Position numbers and translations under genes: made by a program
The notes under the pieces: model-generated
What the model was told of the DNA's origin: nothing
The model's database searches: none
Seen by the model: the letters and a program-made list of their open reading frames with translations, nothing else
Origin: Goniomonas avonlea
Taxonomy: Eukaryota > Cryptophyceae > Goniomonadida > Goniomonadaceae
Assembly (NCBI GenBank): GCA_003573635.1
Contig: QUTJ01031780.1
Coordinates: forward strand, 1 to 18,622
Reading direction: 5' to 3'
DNA: 18,622 nt
Shown here: piece by piece, positions 8,226 through 17,053 of the stretch
Layout of the letters: each line of letters starts with the position of its first letter
Numbering within the stretch: position 1 is the first letter of the stretch

Positions 8226-8468
8226 CACGTCTCAAGACTCTCAACCTTCGCGCGGCGCGCGACCTCGTTCGTATGTGCCGTACGAAACGGCATGCAACTG
8301 TATAAGTGACCTATCCCTATATAGGGATGCTATCAAACAATAAGCACACTGTATCCATGGGTGTAATTGGCCGGATGTTGATTTGTGCCCCCACGTGCTT
8401 TAAACGGCATCTGTGAGACTTCACGGTTTCACCCTCGTGGCCACACACCCAACGAGACCAACGAGACC
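8226..8468. promoter_or_regulatory. Divergent promoter with a palindromic TATA site
   Basis: This region separates the prefoldin-like gene (-) from the proline/serine-rich gene (+). ATCCCTATATAGGGAT at 8313-8328 is a perfect 16-bp palindrome with TATATA at its centre, so it presents the same TATA-like element to both directions. A small hairpin, TGCCGT and ACGGCA (8276-8292), lies on the prefoldin side. Confidence 0.5.
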
Positions 8469-9002
8469 ATGACTTGCATGTGGTGTTTACGGTCGAGCAA
8501 GAGTTCTCGAAACGGAGACGCACCTGGGGAAGGCGCTGATTACTTTTCCAAGGCTGCCAGCAATCGGATGCTGATGGCCGGAGGCAAGAAGGGAGGCGGT
8601 GGCGGGTTTGACCTGTTGTCTGCCCCTTCAGGGCCCAGTCAGTCGCAGCTTGCCTTGCAAAATGCTTCCTCCAACGGCCAACATATGCCAAAACAGCCAC
8701 CAAGTGCTGCCCCGACAATGCCTAATGGCTCTAAGGCCAGCCCGAAGGCAACCCCACCACCCCAGAACTTGTCACCCCACCAGAAGGCCCTGACGAAGGG
8801 AGCTTATTTCTCTCCCGACGTTTATTCGAAACTCGTGGGTGCCGTACCAACTGAGCAGGACAAGTGGGAGCTAAGGAACCTAGATTTTCCCGATCGAGGC
8901 GAGACGGAACCAGATGAGCAATCCGAGCAATTTGGAAACAGCCACAATGCTTGGAAGCCCCCAGCGAAAGGACAATGGCCCGCTCCACCACAAAAGTGGT
9001 AA
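8469..9002 (+). CDS. Unrecognised Pro/Ser/Gly-rich protein with a cysteine-containing N-terminus (177 aa)
   Basis: A single uninterrupted frame runs from ATG 8469 to the stop at 9000-9002. I do not recognise a family. The N-terminus, MTCMWCLRSSKSSRNG, has two cysteines followed by basic and serine residues, which would suit S-acylation and membrane attachment, although there is no N-terminal glycine for myristoylation. A glycine run (KKGGGGGFD) is followed by a low-complexity Pro/Ser/Asn/Gln section. A more conserved-looking part reads LSPHQKALTKGAYFSPDVYS and VPTEQDKWELRNLDF, and the protein ends in KW. Most of it is predicted to be disordered. The open frame extends upstream to 8385, but without an ATG there. 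It converges with the ThrE-like gene downstream. Confidence 0.6.
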   Translation: MTCMWCLRSSKSSRNGDAPGEGADYFSKAASNRMLMAGGKKGGGGGFDLLSAPSGPSQSQLALQNASSNGQHMPKQPPSAAPTMPNGSKASPKATPPPQNLSPHQKALTKGAYFSPDVYSKLVGAVPTEQDKWELRNLDFPDRGETEPDEQSEQFGNSHNAWKPPAKGQWPAPPQKW

Positions 9003-9288
9003 CTTCAGACTACTTGAATTTGTTGCTCTAAATGCACAGATCGGATGTAATATATACGTAATTTATGTTGTTTGGCGTTGTTCGCCCAATTTTTTCTATG
9101 CAACAGCCTCGCCCCGCGGTGAACAAGGTGTCCAATATGAGCGATTTATTTCATGCACTTGTTTCGGTCCTTGCTGCGGCGTTCTTGGTGATTATATCTT
9201 TGTCACCAGAGAGAACGGGTGAGCATGGGCGAGAGAGCCTGTGCAAAGAACGAGCGGCACCAGTTTGCGGAACCCAAAAGTCGAATGA

Positions 9289-9737
9289 TCAGATGTACAG
9301 GACTGAGCCCCTGGTGCCGGAACTTGGAGCCACAGCACCAGTAGGAGCAATAATGCGGGATGCGTGCGACGGCAGTAACACCAGAGTGGCCAAAAACAAC
9401 CCCAATCCAAGCGACACGGCCACAACCAGCACAGCAACCCCAACCTGGTTGAATGAATCGTTCAGCAGAATCATGACATGGACGATTGATCTGAGGACGC
9501 AAAGAGTCAGGAGCAAAGAAGCACCCAACATGAGCACAGGGAAGAGAGGGTGAACGGAGCAGGAGGAACGCTTGACGATCCAACAGTACCACCACCCCAG
9601 TCACAGACCTGCAGCCCCTGGACGGCGTCTGTTTCAAACAACCCAAGAACACTCCGCAGAGCCAACGACCCAGGAACCAGCACCAGCAAACCGGCCACGA
9701 CACCTGGTCCTGTGTCAGACAGTGGCAAGAGATCCAA

Positions 9738-9809
<72 letters not shown>

Positions 9810-10339
9810 CGAGCGAGCGAGACAGTGAGAGTGTGTGCGTCACCTAGGAACTGCAGAGCAGCCACAGATCCATCGGTCCGCCCTAGGAGCATGTGGGGGA
9901 GATGACACGGAGAGAGAGAGAGGGGGAGGGGGGGGGGAGAGGGGGGGAGTGAGAGAGTGAGAGAGAGTATTCAAGCCACCTAGGAACACACAGAGAGATT
10001 GAGTTTGAGTTTGAGTTTGAGTTTGAGAAAGAGAGAGCGAGCTGCACGTGCCTGTCATAGCGGTGTTGTCGGACCACCGAGAGTACAAATTGCTCACAAT
10101 GCCCACAACGAACGCCGAAATGATGTTAGAGGCACTCTGTCCCAGCTTGGGCGTCGCATACGACACCCCATATCTGCGTGCTGCCGTCAGATCCCGCCCA
10201 GGTGAGCACAGCCGACAGGAACTTCTCTGTCTCTGTCTCTGTCTCTGTCCTCCGTCCCTCCCTCCCTCCCTCTACCTCTACCTCTACCTCTACCTCTACC
10301 TCTCTCTCTCTCTCTCTCNCTCTCTGTCGCAGTGTGCGT

Positions 10340-10370
<31 letters not shown>

Positions 10371-12919
10371 CCCTCGCTCTTTTGCCTCTCGTGTTTCCTC
10401 CCTCCCAAAGCCTCCACATGATCGCTATTGCGACCTGCGGGTCCGCAGCCTTCTCGCTCGTGTTTCCCTCTCCCGAAGTGTTTTCTCTGCTCTCTCGCTC
10501 GCTCGCTCCACATTGATTCCCCACTCGCCTCCCTGCTCTCCGTCCGTCCCTCCATCACCCCCGCTACTCCTGAGTGTCCGAAGCACTCTGTTCCATCGAG
10601 TGTTGCATACGACACCGTACTTGAGCGAGAGGGCACAAGTGAGCGAGCGAGCGAGAGCGAGAGAGAGAGAGAGAGGGAGAGAGAGAGAGAGAGCGGGAGG
10701 GAGGGAGATCATTCAAGCCAACAAGGAACTGCATAGCAGCCACAGATCCGGAGATCTGCCTGGAGGCAGATCTGCCTAGAGAGAAAGCAGCGTACCTGCA
10801 GGTTGCAATAACGACCATGTGGGAGGGAGGGAAACGAGAGAGAAGGCAGCGGACCCGCAGTCGCAATAACGACCATGTGGAGGCTTTGGGAGGGAGGGAA
10901 ACACAGAGAGAAAGCAGCGTACCCGCAGGTCGCAATAACGACCATGTGGGAGGGAGGGAAACACGAGAGAGAAGGCAGCGTACCCGGACCATGTGAGAGG
11001 GAGGGAAACACGAGAGAGAAAGCAGCGTACCCGGGCCATGTGGGTGGGAAGGAACACGAGAGAGAAGGCAGCGTACCCGCAGGTCGCAATAACGACCATG
11101 TGGAGTAGTTGCGTCCAGTGCGGGTTGATGGTCAGAAGAAACCCGAGCACCATCAAAGGGAACAGCAGGAAAAACCACCTCTCGTCGAACGCTGCGTCAC
11201 ATGTGCCCTGTCAACACGCGTGTCAACGTTAACTCTCTCAGAGGAAGATCAAACGTCAAACGTCAAACGCCAATCGTTCAACGCCAATTGTTCCTTTGGG
11301 GGCCACTGGTGTCGTTGCGGTTAGGTTTTTTCTCACGGCCTCCCTTCAAGCCAGATGCGGGGTCGACAGGCACGAGACACGAGCAATGTTGCGCACTCTC
11401 TCCGCTATTGACTCTGGGACTCTTCGCATGCCTCATCCCCTCTCATTCTCGCCCTCCCCCCTCTCCCCCCTCTCCTTCTCCCCCTCCCTCTTCCATTCCC
11501 TCTCGCCCTCCCTCCCTCCCTTCTGTATCCGGCTCAGTTACTAGGGCGAATCCGGAATCCTCAAGAACGCTTTCATCTTGTGAAATTCACCGTGGCAAAG
11601 TCTTGAGGCAAACCAGTGATTTTTGACCCCGCCTGTATGCCCAGTTCGAGACCGAAGCCAACCATGGCCGTGACAAGCACCCCAGCTGTCAGTCTTGACG
11701 TGCCACTGTTGGAATTACCTGGAATAGGTGTGACATATGAATGAGCGAACCGCCAACGCTGCTTACCGGTGAGAAGTTCGACCACCGCCAGAGTGAGGGT
11801 GATCCCAGCCAGCATATTGAGAACACCGGCAATCACAGTGGGTAGAAGGCAAATTTTGGCGATCCATTTGTCAACAATCATGGCAAACATGCCAACGAAA
11901 AATGCTGCCACAAACTGCACGACTGTAAGTTCCGCCGGATGAGTTATTTCGCTTACCTCGTACACTCGACTAAATCGACGGGTTGCAGAATAAATCCCCA
12001 TGAAAGCGACCATCAAAGAAAGGACACCGGACGTGATTAGTTCGGCCCAACCTCCTCCAAAAAATACGACCGAGGCACAGGCGGAAGCGCACATCGCCGC
12101 GGTGATCTGGACTGGCCTCGGATAGAGGGGCCCCAAAGCCAGAATATGCCGAAGTTTGGTTCTGGCATCGTCAACCGCAATACAAGCAAAAGCGGCCAAA
12201 TGCTCGGGCTTGTTCTTTCGATTGTGTAACAAGCCACGCCCTGATTCGGCAGCGTTCAGGATCAGGCTCTCGAGAAACACCCATCCTGAAGCTTTCTCCT
12301 TCGGGACCTGCGGGAAATGCATTTTTGCATGACGGTGGACCGGTGAAGCGTAAGAACCGACTCGGCGAGCCAATTCATCAACCAGCTGCAGTTTGTACAT
12401 ATCGAACCCCCGAGGTAGAGGACAAAACATAGTGGTTGCGAAGGTCTGCCCGCCAGCACCAGCAGGAAAAGTAATCAAGGCGTAATTCGAAAAAGCGGCG
12501 CATTCGGTTTTGGCTATTCCCAAACTTTGTGCGACTCGCTCAATTGCGGTCTCGAGGCGATGAGTTGGACAACCGAATTGAGACAACGACTGCGCGAGCA
12601 ACATAATGAAGTGGACAGAGTTCGAAAAAGAGATTGGGTCCTGGAGAGGTGGATCCTGGTCCACGGATTCCCTCGGTGGGGGTGGCATCTGTAAAAACTG
12701 ATCCAAGAGAGACGCAGCGGTGGCGCCGGTGACTTCAGGTTTCAACTCCACGGTCGTCCGGCCGAGGTCATCGATGTTCAAACCATCAAGGAGAGAGACT
12801 GAGAGTCTCTTCAGAGATTTCCGATGCGGTAATGGAGGCGAGTTTTGAAGGTTTTCATAGGCATCCATCTCTTCAAGAGAATGGAATGGGGCGTCCGAGT
12901 CCTGGATGGACATTGCCAT
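9289..12919 (-). CDS. Threonine/serine exporter family (ThrE/PRM10-like) membrane protein, seven exons
   Basis: The minus-strand CDS joins 12919-11957, 11914-11767, 11718-11591, 11207-11077, 10173-10052, 9709-9609 and 9444-9289: 1749 nt, 582 residues, fully in phase. Residues about 100-300 match the cytoplasmic DUF1212 part: HFIMLLAQSLSQFGCPTHRL, SNYALITF and GFDMYKLQLVDELARRV. Then come membrane segments, including SVVFFGGGWAELITSG. The C-terminal ThrE_2-like part is assembled from small exons: WFFLLFPLMVLGFLLTINP, YATPKLGQSASNIISAFVVG followed by IVSNLYSRW, GLLVLVPGSLALRSVLGLF and VSLGLGLFLATLVL. Bacterial relatives export threonine and serine; the substrate here is unknown. Introns 1 and 2 (42, 48 bp) are multiples of three, so the frame reads through. 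Intron 5 appears to be GC-AG. Introns 3-6 (383, 903, 342, 164 bp) are unusually long, and introns 4 and 5 carry long microsatellites. ATG 12919 is the first in-frame start. Confidence 0.8.
9740..9803. repeat. (GA)n microsatellite in ThrE-like intron 5
   Basis: There are about 32 GA units on +, read as (TC)n in the transcribed direction. The tract ends about 30 bp before the 3' splice site at 9710, so it extends the pyrimidine tract of that intron. Confidence 0.95.
9904..10026. repeat. Purine-rich tract and (TTTGAG)n in ThrE-like intron 5
   Basis: GA repeats alternate with runs of G (about 9911-9970). They are followed by four tandem GAGTTT hexamers at about 10000-10026. All lie between exons 5 and 6 of the ThrE-like gene. 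Confidence 0.85.
10174..11076. repeat. Repeat-filled 903-bp intron 4 of the ThrE-like gene
   Basis: On the + strand this intron holds, in order, (CTCTGT)n at about 10225-10250 and CCTCC runs with (TACCTC)n and (TC)n to about 10325. A run of 28 C follows at 10340-10367. An inverted copy of the exon 4 end lies at about 10388-10467, a degenerate copy of the exon 5 start at about 10579-10634, and GA tracts at about 10640-10700. Tandem copies of the exon 4 end fill 10789-11076. It is roughly 18 times longer than the usual intron here. Confidence 0.85.
10789..11103 (-). repeat. Minisatellite made of exon 4 end plus 5' splice site
   Basis: Six successive units, 46-69 bp each, share the minus-strand pattern CACATGGTCGTTATTGCGAC, CTGCGG, GTACGCTGCC, then TTCTCTCTCGTG and CCTCC-rich sequence. 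The rightmost unit overlaps the real exon 4 end (exon through 11077) and its GTACGC 5' splice site. Two units (near 10985 and 11030) have lost the 18-nt stretch from GTCGTTATTGCG onward. The unit starting near 10881 carries an extra AGGCTTT block, which is also found in the inverted copy at about 10405. Confidence 0.9.
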
Positions 12920-13168
12920 GATCTCCTTTGCGTTCCAAGCGGCGAGATTTTCCAAGGAAAAAGTGAGACCTGAAATTTATTATTCAAAGCTACCGGTAGT
13001 CAGACAAAAGTCTACCCAAAAATATAATAAGTGCGCGCCGCTTGAATAAGTCGAATTCAGCTCAACGCCTAACAAAGCGTGCGCCAAGATCGCTCAGATA
13101 AGGCGCTCCTAACAAAATGAGCAACGACCCCCCAAAACGACAGAAACGTCGTTCAGCAGTTCTGGTCT
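12920..13168. promoter_or_regulatory. Divergent promoter region between ThrE-like and SelH-like genes
   Basis: This 249-bp gap separates the start codons of two divergent genes. It has A/T-rich stretches such as AAATATAATAAG at about 13020 and AATTTATTATTC at about 12974, either of which could act as a TATA-like element. No specific factor site is recognised. Confidence 0.35.
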
Positions 13169-13662
13169 ATGGCTTGGGACTTGCCACAACTCAATCCCGG
13201 AATATCTTGGGCCACTGCTGCGATCGCAAGCGCGAGAGCGGCTAAGGCTTTAGAGGTGTGCTGGTTGGAACTGAAACTTTTGTTCTTACTTGGTGACAGG
13301 CCGCGCCGTACATTCACATTGAGCATTGCTCTCGGTGCCACGAACACGTCAGCACCACAAAACACGAAGAATATCGGTTCGTTGCTCTTGCTCAGGATGT
13401 TGCTGCCGAAATAAAGAGATACTTTCCTCGGACTGTTGTGGCGATCAATCGGCCGGAGATTATGGGGCGTGGCAGACCAAAGTTCGGTTCGTTCGAGGTG
13501 TGTTGTCGGAACATTATCAAGATGGACTGAACTTCGTCGCAGGTTCACCTCAGGTTGAACGACGAGTGGCACCTTATTTATAGCAAGTTTACAACCGATA
13601 AATGGCCGACTGCTGTCTTCATAGGGCGGAGGTTTGATTCCTTCAGGCTGATGCGCCGCTGA
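13169..13662 (+). CDS. SelH/Rdx-family thioredoxin-like protein, cysteine form (four exons, 118 aa)
   Basis: The CDS joins 13169-13255, 13300-13347, 13396-13497 and 13543-13662. The introns are 44, 48 and 45 bp, GT-AG and all phase 0. Residues about 33-42 read YIHIEHCSRC, matching the Rdx-family redox motif (CxxC, or CxxU in selenoproteins) after the conserved IEHC strand. Further on, RPKFGSFEVHLRLNDEWHLI matches the SelH-type strand around GSFEV. The length is close to animal selenoprotein H (about 120 residues). Sec is replaced by Cys, so no recoding element is needed. SelH-like proteins are thought to act in redox control, often in the nucleus; here location is unknown. The start is uncertain: an ATG at 13117 begins a basic peptide (NDPPKRQKRR) in another frame that stops, so ATG 13169 was preferred. 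Confidence 0.7.
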
Positions 13663-13688
13663 CTGTCACGATCGACAGAACGAGAAAA

Positions 13689-14017
13689 TTAATCCGCGGC
13701 CTGCACCGACCTGTGATATCCCCGTTCACGGTTTGTCACTGACTCGACGTTACAGTTGTGCTCACTTTCTTGAACAGCCGAAGATGCATTCCACGTCGCC
13801 CCCCCCACGTTCTGTGCTCGAAGAGTTTTGGTGCGCTCGCTGAATGGCTGTTCGTGCAGCTGACGGTACTTGCAGGCAAAACGGCCACGATCACCAACAC
13901 CATCACCACCACCACTACCACGCACACCCCGGTGAAAGCTTGCAGTATGAACAGAGCAGCGATAACGAGCAGGCCCAACACGATGATGGCCACACAACTC
14001 TCAGGTGAAACTTTCAT
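13689..14017 (-). CDS. Probable small single-pass membrane protein (two exons)
   Basis: Exon 1 is 14017-13928, and a 59-bp GT-AG intron (13927-13869) leads to exon 2, 13868-13689, giving 89 residues. Exon 1 encodes a strong membrane segment: SPESCVAIIVLGLLVIAALF continuing ILQAFTG. Exon 2 encodes a polar tail starting YRQLHEQPFSERTKTLR. Reading through the GT-rich intron would instead add a long valine run. A further exon upstream could join in frame at about 14018-14050 via a 34-bp intron, adding the segment that ends GHAWILPKSDYGS. I recognise no family. The stop lies 27 bp from that of the SelH-like gene, which converges on it. The model rests on splice phase and composition only. Confidence 0.4.
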
Positions 14018-14324
14018 TCCTCATAAGTTGGCTTGAACTCACACCCGACCCGTAGTCACTCTTTGGGAGAATCCAAGCATGACCGCGGGAGCCTTCCCCC
14101 GACCTATCGATCGGTAACTCGTGGCTCAACCTCGAGCGAGCTGGAGTGTAAGACGCCACCATGCGCTTCTGCATGCCCTTCGGCGAGTGTCTCCCCCAGA
14201 TGCACGTCGGTCCAAGTGAGCCCCGAGCTCCAACCGAAAGCGCTTCCTGCTCCAAAAAATCATCGCAGGTCATCATGGGCAGGCCCTGAGGCAACAACGG
14301 GTCGATTAAGCGCATCGATTAAGC
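14018..14324. other. Gap between the membrane-protein and EEP genes
   Basis: Open frames exist on both strands here (minus 14315-14001, plus 14033-14386), but neither resembles a known family. The minus-strand one may contain an extra 5' exon of the small membrane protein. The rest presumably holds the 3' flank of the EEP gene and a promoter. No clear signal is seen. Confidence 0.4.
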
Positions 14325-15510
14325 TCAAAACCCGAAGCAAGAAGGAAAGGAGCACTGCTTGGATGGATCCGCTTTCGCTGTACTAGTGCTGTGCCCACTT
14401 GAATGAATCGAGCGAGGCGAAACAACACCCAATTCTCGTGTCGTTGTTGGCTGTGAAAGGTCCAATTTGAGCTGAGCATGTAGTCGAAAAACCAGTTCAC
14501 ATTCGGGACCTTGCTGGGACCTGATAATCGACCCAGATGCAGAGGTGATCAGACAGTCCGTCACCACCCTTGCCCCAGAGTTCGGATGCTAGTCCTTTGG
14601 AGAGCAACCAGTCCAGCTTCGCCTTCCAGATCCAGTTGTTGACAGTGGTGTCCCGTTCATCATCAAAGGGGTCTGAGTAACCATCAGCACCAAGACCCTC
14701 GAGGCATTTCAGCCGTGGGTACTTAGCCGCCACCTCGGTACAGTTGGTCAGCACGTTACGACGCCACCAGGCAGCTTCACTCTGTCCCAAGGATTGATAG
14801 CGCAAAAAATCGTCGCTTGGGTAGAACATGGGGAGAAACCGGATGACGCCATGCATCAATGTGTTGAGATCGCCGCCGATAATCACGGGTCCCTCGTGAT
14901 GACGGGCATGCTTGAGAATTTCACTAAATTGCTCCACCCTCTGGAGAGCTCCACAGAAATTTTCAAGGTGCGCAGAATAGCAACGGAGAATAGAGCCCGT
15001 TTCGGGAATCTGGACATCACACCAGACGACCACGCGACCACCCGTTCTCGGTTGAGTCTTGGAGCGGGTCCAGTCGAAACACTGGGTATGGCGAAAAGCA
15101 CCATGCGACAACACTTCGAACTTGGTGAGAACAGCGTTGCCGTGAGAGCCACCGCCAGCCAAGCGAGCGGTCCGGAGCGGCGAAGCCAGCTCCTCGAACT
15201 CACTTGCCCAGCAAACCTTCATCTCAAGTGCAGCTGCAATGTAATCTGCAATATTTCTCTTTGCGGTCCGATCACAAGCCAGATCACATTCTTGTCTGGT
15301 GAATTTACATGGTGAGATGAAGATTAAAGAGTGTCCAAAAACTCACAGCAGAACGATGTCTGGATCGAGGGTCCTCAAATAGGAAATTATACCGTCCACC
15401 TTGTACCCACGCTCGACGTTGAACGAAACAACGCGAAGCTTACTGCCTGACTGTGTCGTTTTCCCTCGGTGGTCCGCAAGAAACAGCGTGGGTTCAGCCA
15501 TGGCTGCCAT
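14325..15510 (-). CDS. Endonuclease/exonuclease/phosphatase (EEP) fold protein, three exons
   Basis: The minus-strand CDS joins 15510-15347, 15295-14521 and 14471-14325, giving 361 residues; the introns are 51 and 49 bp, GT-AG and phase-consistent. The metal-dependent hydrolase motifs appear in order: RVVSFNVERG (N31), DIVLLQECD (E57), RCYSAHLENFCG (H164), IIGGDLNT (D197, N199), KAKLDWLL (D283) and GLSDHLCIWVD (D304, H305). All catalytic positions expected of the fold are present. Members cut DNA or RNA, remove phosphates from inositol lipids, or hydrolyse sphingomyelin; the sequence does not tell which, although LQECDLACDRT and LDWLLSKG resemble uncharacterised eukaryotic members. The C-terminal exon is a Ser/Thr-rich tail of 48 residues. 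A second ATG at 15501 is possible. The gene shares its upstream region with the PH-domain gene. Confidence 0.82.
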
Positions 15511-15677
15511 GCTCAGTGCTCACTCAAGTCAGGCAAAATCTGCGGCTGCTTGGGAGTTGGGACCTTGGGTGACTAAGATGTGGATAAGTGCTCTAACAGA
15601 GAGCGTTGATAGATAGATAGATCCACAGCGCGAAAGTTTTGAATCAAAAATGGGGGAGAGGCTGTGATGAGTCACTG
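15511..15677. promoter_or_regulatory. Divergent promoter region with (GATA)n
   Basis: This 167-bp gap lies between the EEP gene (-) and the PH-domain gene (+). It contains GATAGATAGATAGAT at 15608-15622. No TATA box is recognised. Both transcripts must start here or just outside. Confidence 0.35.
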
Positions 15678-17016
15678 ATGACCAATTGTCCCGTCAAGCT
15701 GAACGGCTTAGCAAGGCTGCGGGTGCGAGGGCACCACTGGGAGCCTCGTTTTTTGTCCTTGTTGAATAATCATATCGACGTATATTTGGTTCGGCCTGAC
15801 CGAGGACATTTCGAACCTGTCGGCGATCCTGTCTTGCGGGTTGACCTCGCCCAGATCGGCATCCGGCGACCTGATGACCCACATGGTTGCATGTTTGAAA
15901 TGCGTACTACCAAAGGTGAAATGTACACTTTTCAGACAGACACCAGAGAGACCTGCGAGCAGTGGCTCAGGGCTCTTCAGTCGAGCAAACGGTGGAGCAG
16001 GCACCATGCGGATGTTGGGAGCATGCGTGACGGGGGTACAGTTCTCACTCCACCACGATCACCACGTACTCAGACATCGCCGCGGTCCGTATCGCCTCGG
16101 TACACTCGAGCAACATCCTACCGAGCCTCTCCTATCTCGCCCGATGGAATGTCCCCGGTAACACCAACAGTCGAGCACGCCCGGCGCCGTATAAGGGCGA
16201 TAACATCTGCAGCCCAGAATTCTGTCCGTGATGATGAGTTGTCTCCTCCTAAGCATTTTCACCATCACCATTCTCCCCCTCGTGGGGAACTTCCCGAAGG
16301 AAAGGATGGTCAATTGATTCCCTGGAAAGATGCACTTCGGGAATACGACAGTGGCAGTTCGTCCGAATCATCAATACCAGAACGCCGCTCTAAAGTTGTG
16401 TCACCACCTCGTGGAACCTCTCCTTTGACCTACCGTGACCGCATGCTTCTGGCTAGATTGCCCGAAGATACCCCAGAGCGCCCAGCGCGGATGGTGCCCC
16501 CGAAAAGGAACGATCCGGTCCCAGTGCATTCTGAACGACAGCGACCAGCTGCGCGTTCTTTGTCTCCGCATGATAGAAGTGGATCACGTCCGTTACGGGC
16601 ATCTGGGTTCCTTTCCCCTTCTCGAGTCACAGCAAGAAGATCACCCAGGTTCCAGTCGCCTATCAGGTGCGATCGGTCGCCCTACTTTATGGAGTGTTGT
16701 GCATGTTAAAATTTGGAGTAACCGCTCCCCCAGTTCTCCTCCCCGCAACTACCTGGAACTTGCGAGGGAACGCTCTCAAGCCCAGAAGATGCTGGCCAGC
16801 GCACAAGAGCGGCCTGTGTCCACGTCAACCAAGAGCAGCGGCGCTGTCAGGACGCACGCACGGAGCGTGAGCATGTCTCCCCGATCCTACCGAATGCGAA
16901 CTGACGAACTCTCTGAGCAATCGCCGATGCGGTCACGATCACCCTCTCCCTCCCCTCCTCCGTGCGCCTCCCCCTCCCTCTTTCTCGTCAGTGGCGTGTG
17001 TCCATGTTGTTGTTGA
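15678..17016 (+). CDS. PH-domain protein with long SP-rich disordered region
   Basis: The frame runs from ATG 15678 to 16666, then after a 67-bp GT-AG intron continues from 16734. Residues about 8-102 form a pleckstrin homology domain: GLARLRVRGHHWEPRFLSLL, a strand VYLVRP, FEMRTTKGEMYTFQTDT, and the terminal helix ETCEQWLRALQSS with the invariant Trp. PH domains bind phosphoinositides or proteins at membranes. The next 250 residues are disordered and full of SP/TP and RSP motifs (TPPRSPRTQTSPRSVSPR, LSPPKHFHHHHSPP), likely targets of proline-directed kinases. After the intron comes NYLELARERSQAQKMLASAQ and more SP repeats. Reading straight on, the frame stops at 17016 after CPCCC, an implausible pyrimidine-derived end. 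More likely a 5' splice site at 16962 leads to further exons, described in the next entry. Confidence 0.75.
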
Positions 17017-17049
17017 GAGACTCGTAGTCATCTCCCTCCTCGCTCTCTC

Positions 17050-17053
<4 letters not shown>

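Noticed and set aside
9065-9553. Plus-strand open frame opposite the ThrE-like 3' exons
   Set aside because: The minus strand encodes recognisable ThrE membrane segments here, so the plus frame is antisense shadow.
10048-10779. Long plus-strand open frame rich in Leu/Tyr/Ser/Pro
   Set aside because: It is a translation of CT and C repeats lying in an intron of the minus-strand ThrE-like gene.
10789-11103. CRISPR-like array
   Set aside because: The units are directly adjacent, variable in length, coding-derived and in a eukaryotic intron; there are no unique spacers.
13117-13245. Start of the SelH-like gene at ATG 13117 with a basic N-terminus
   Set aside because: Its frame stops at 13243-13245 and no GT-AG intron joins it to the CxxC exon in phase.
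14033-14386. Plus-strand open frame of 117 residues
   Set aside because: It overlaps the EEP C-terminal exon, lacks family features, and is biased by local composition.
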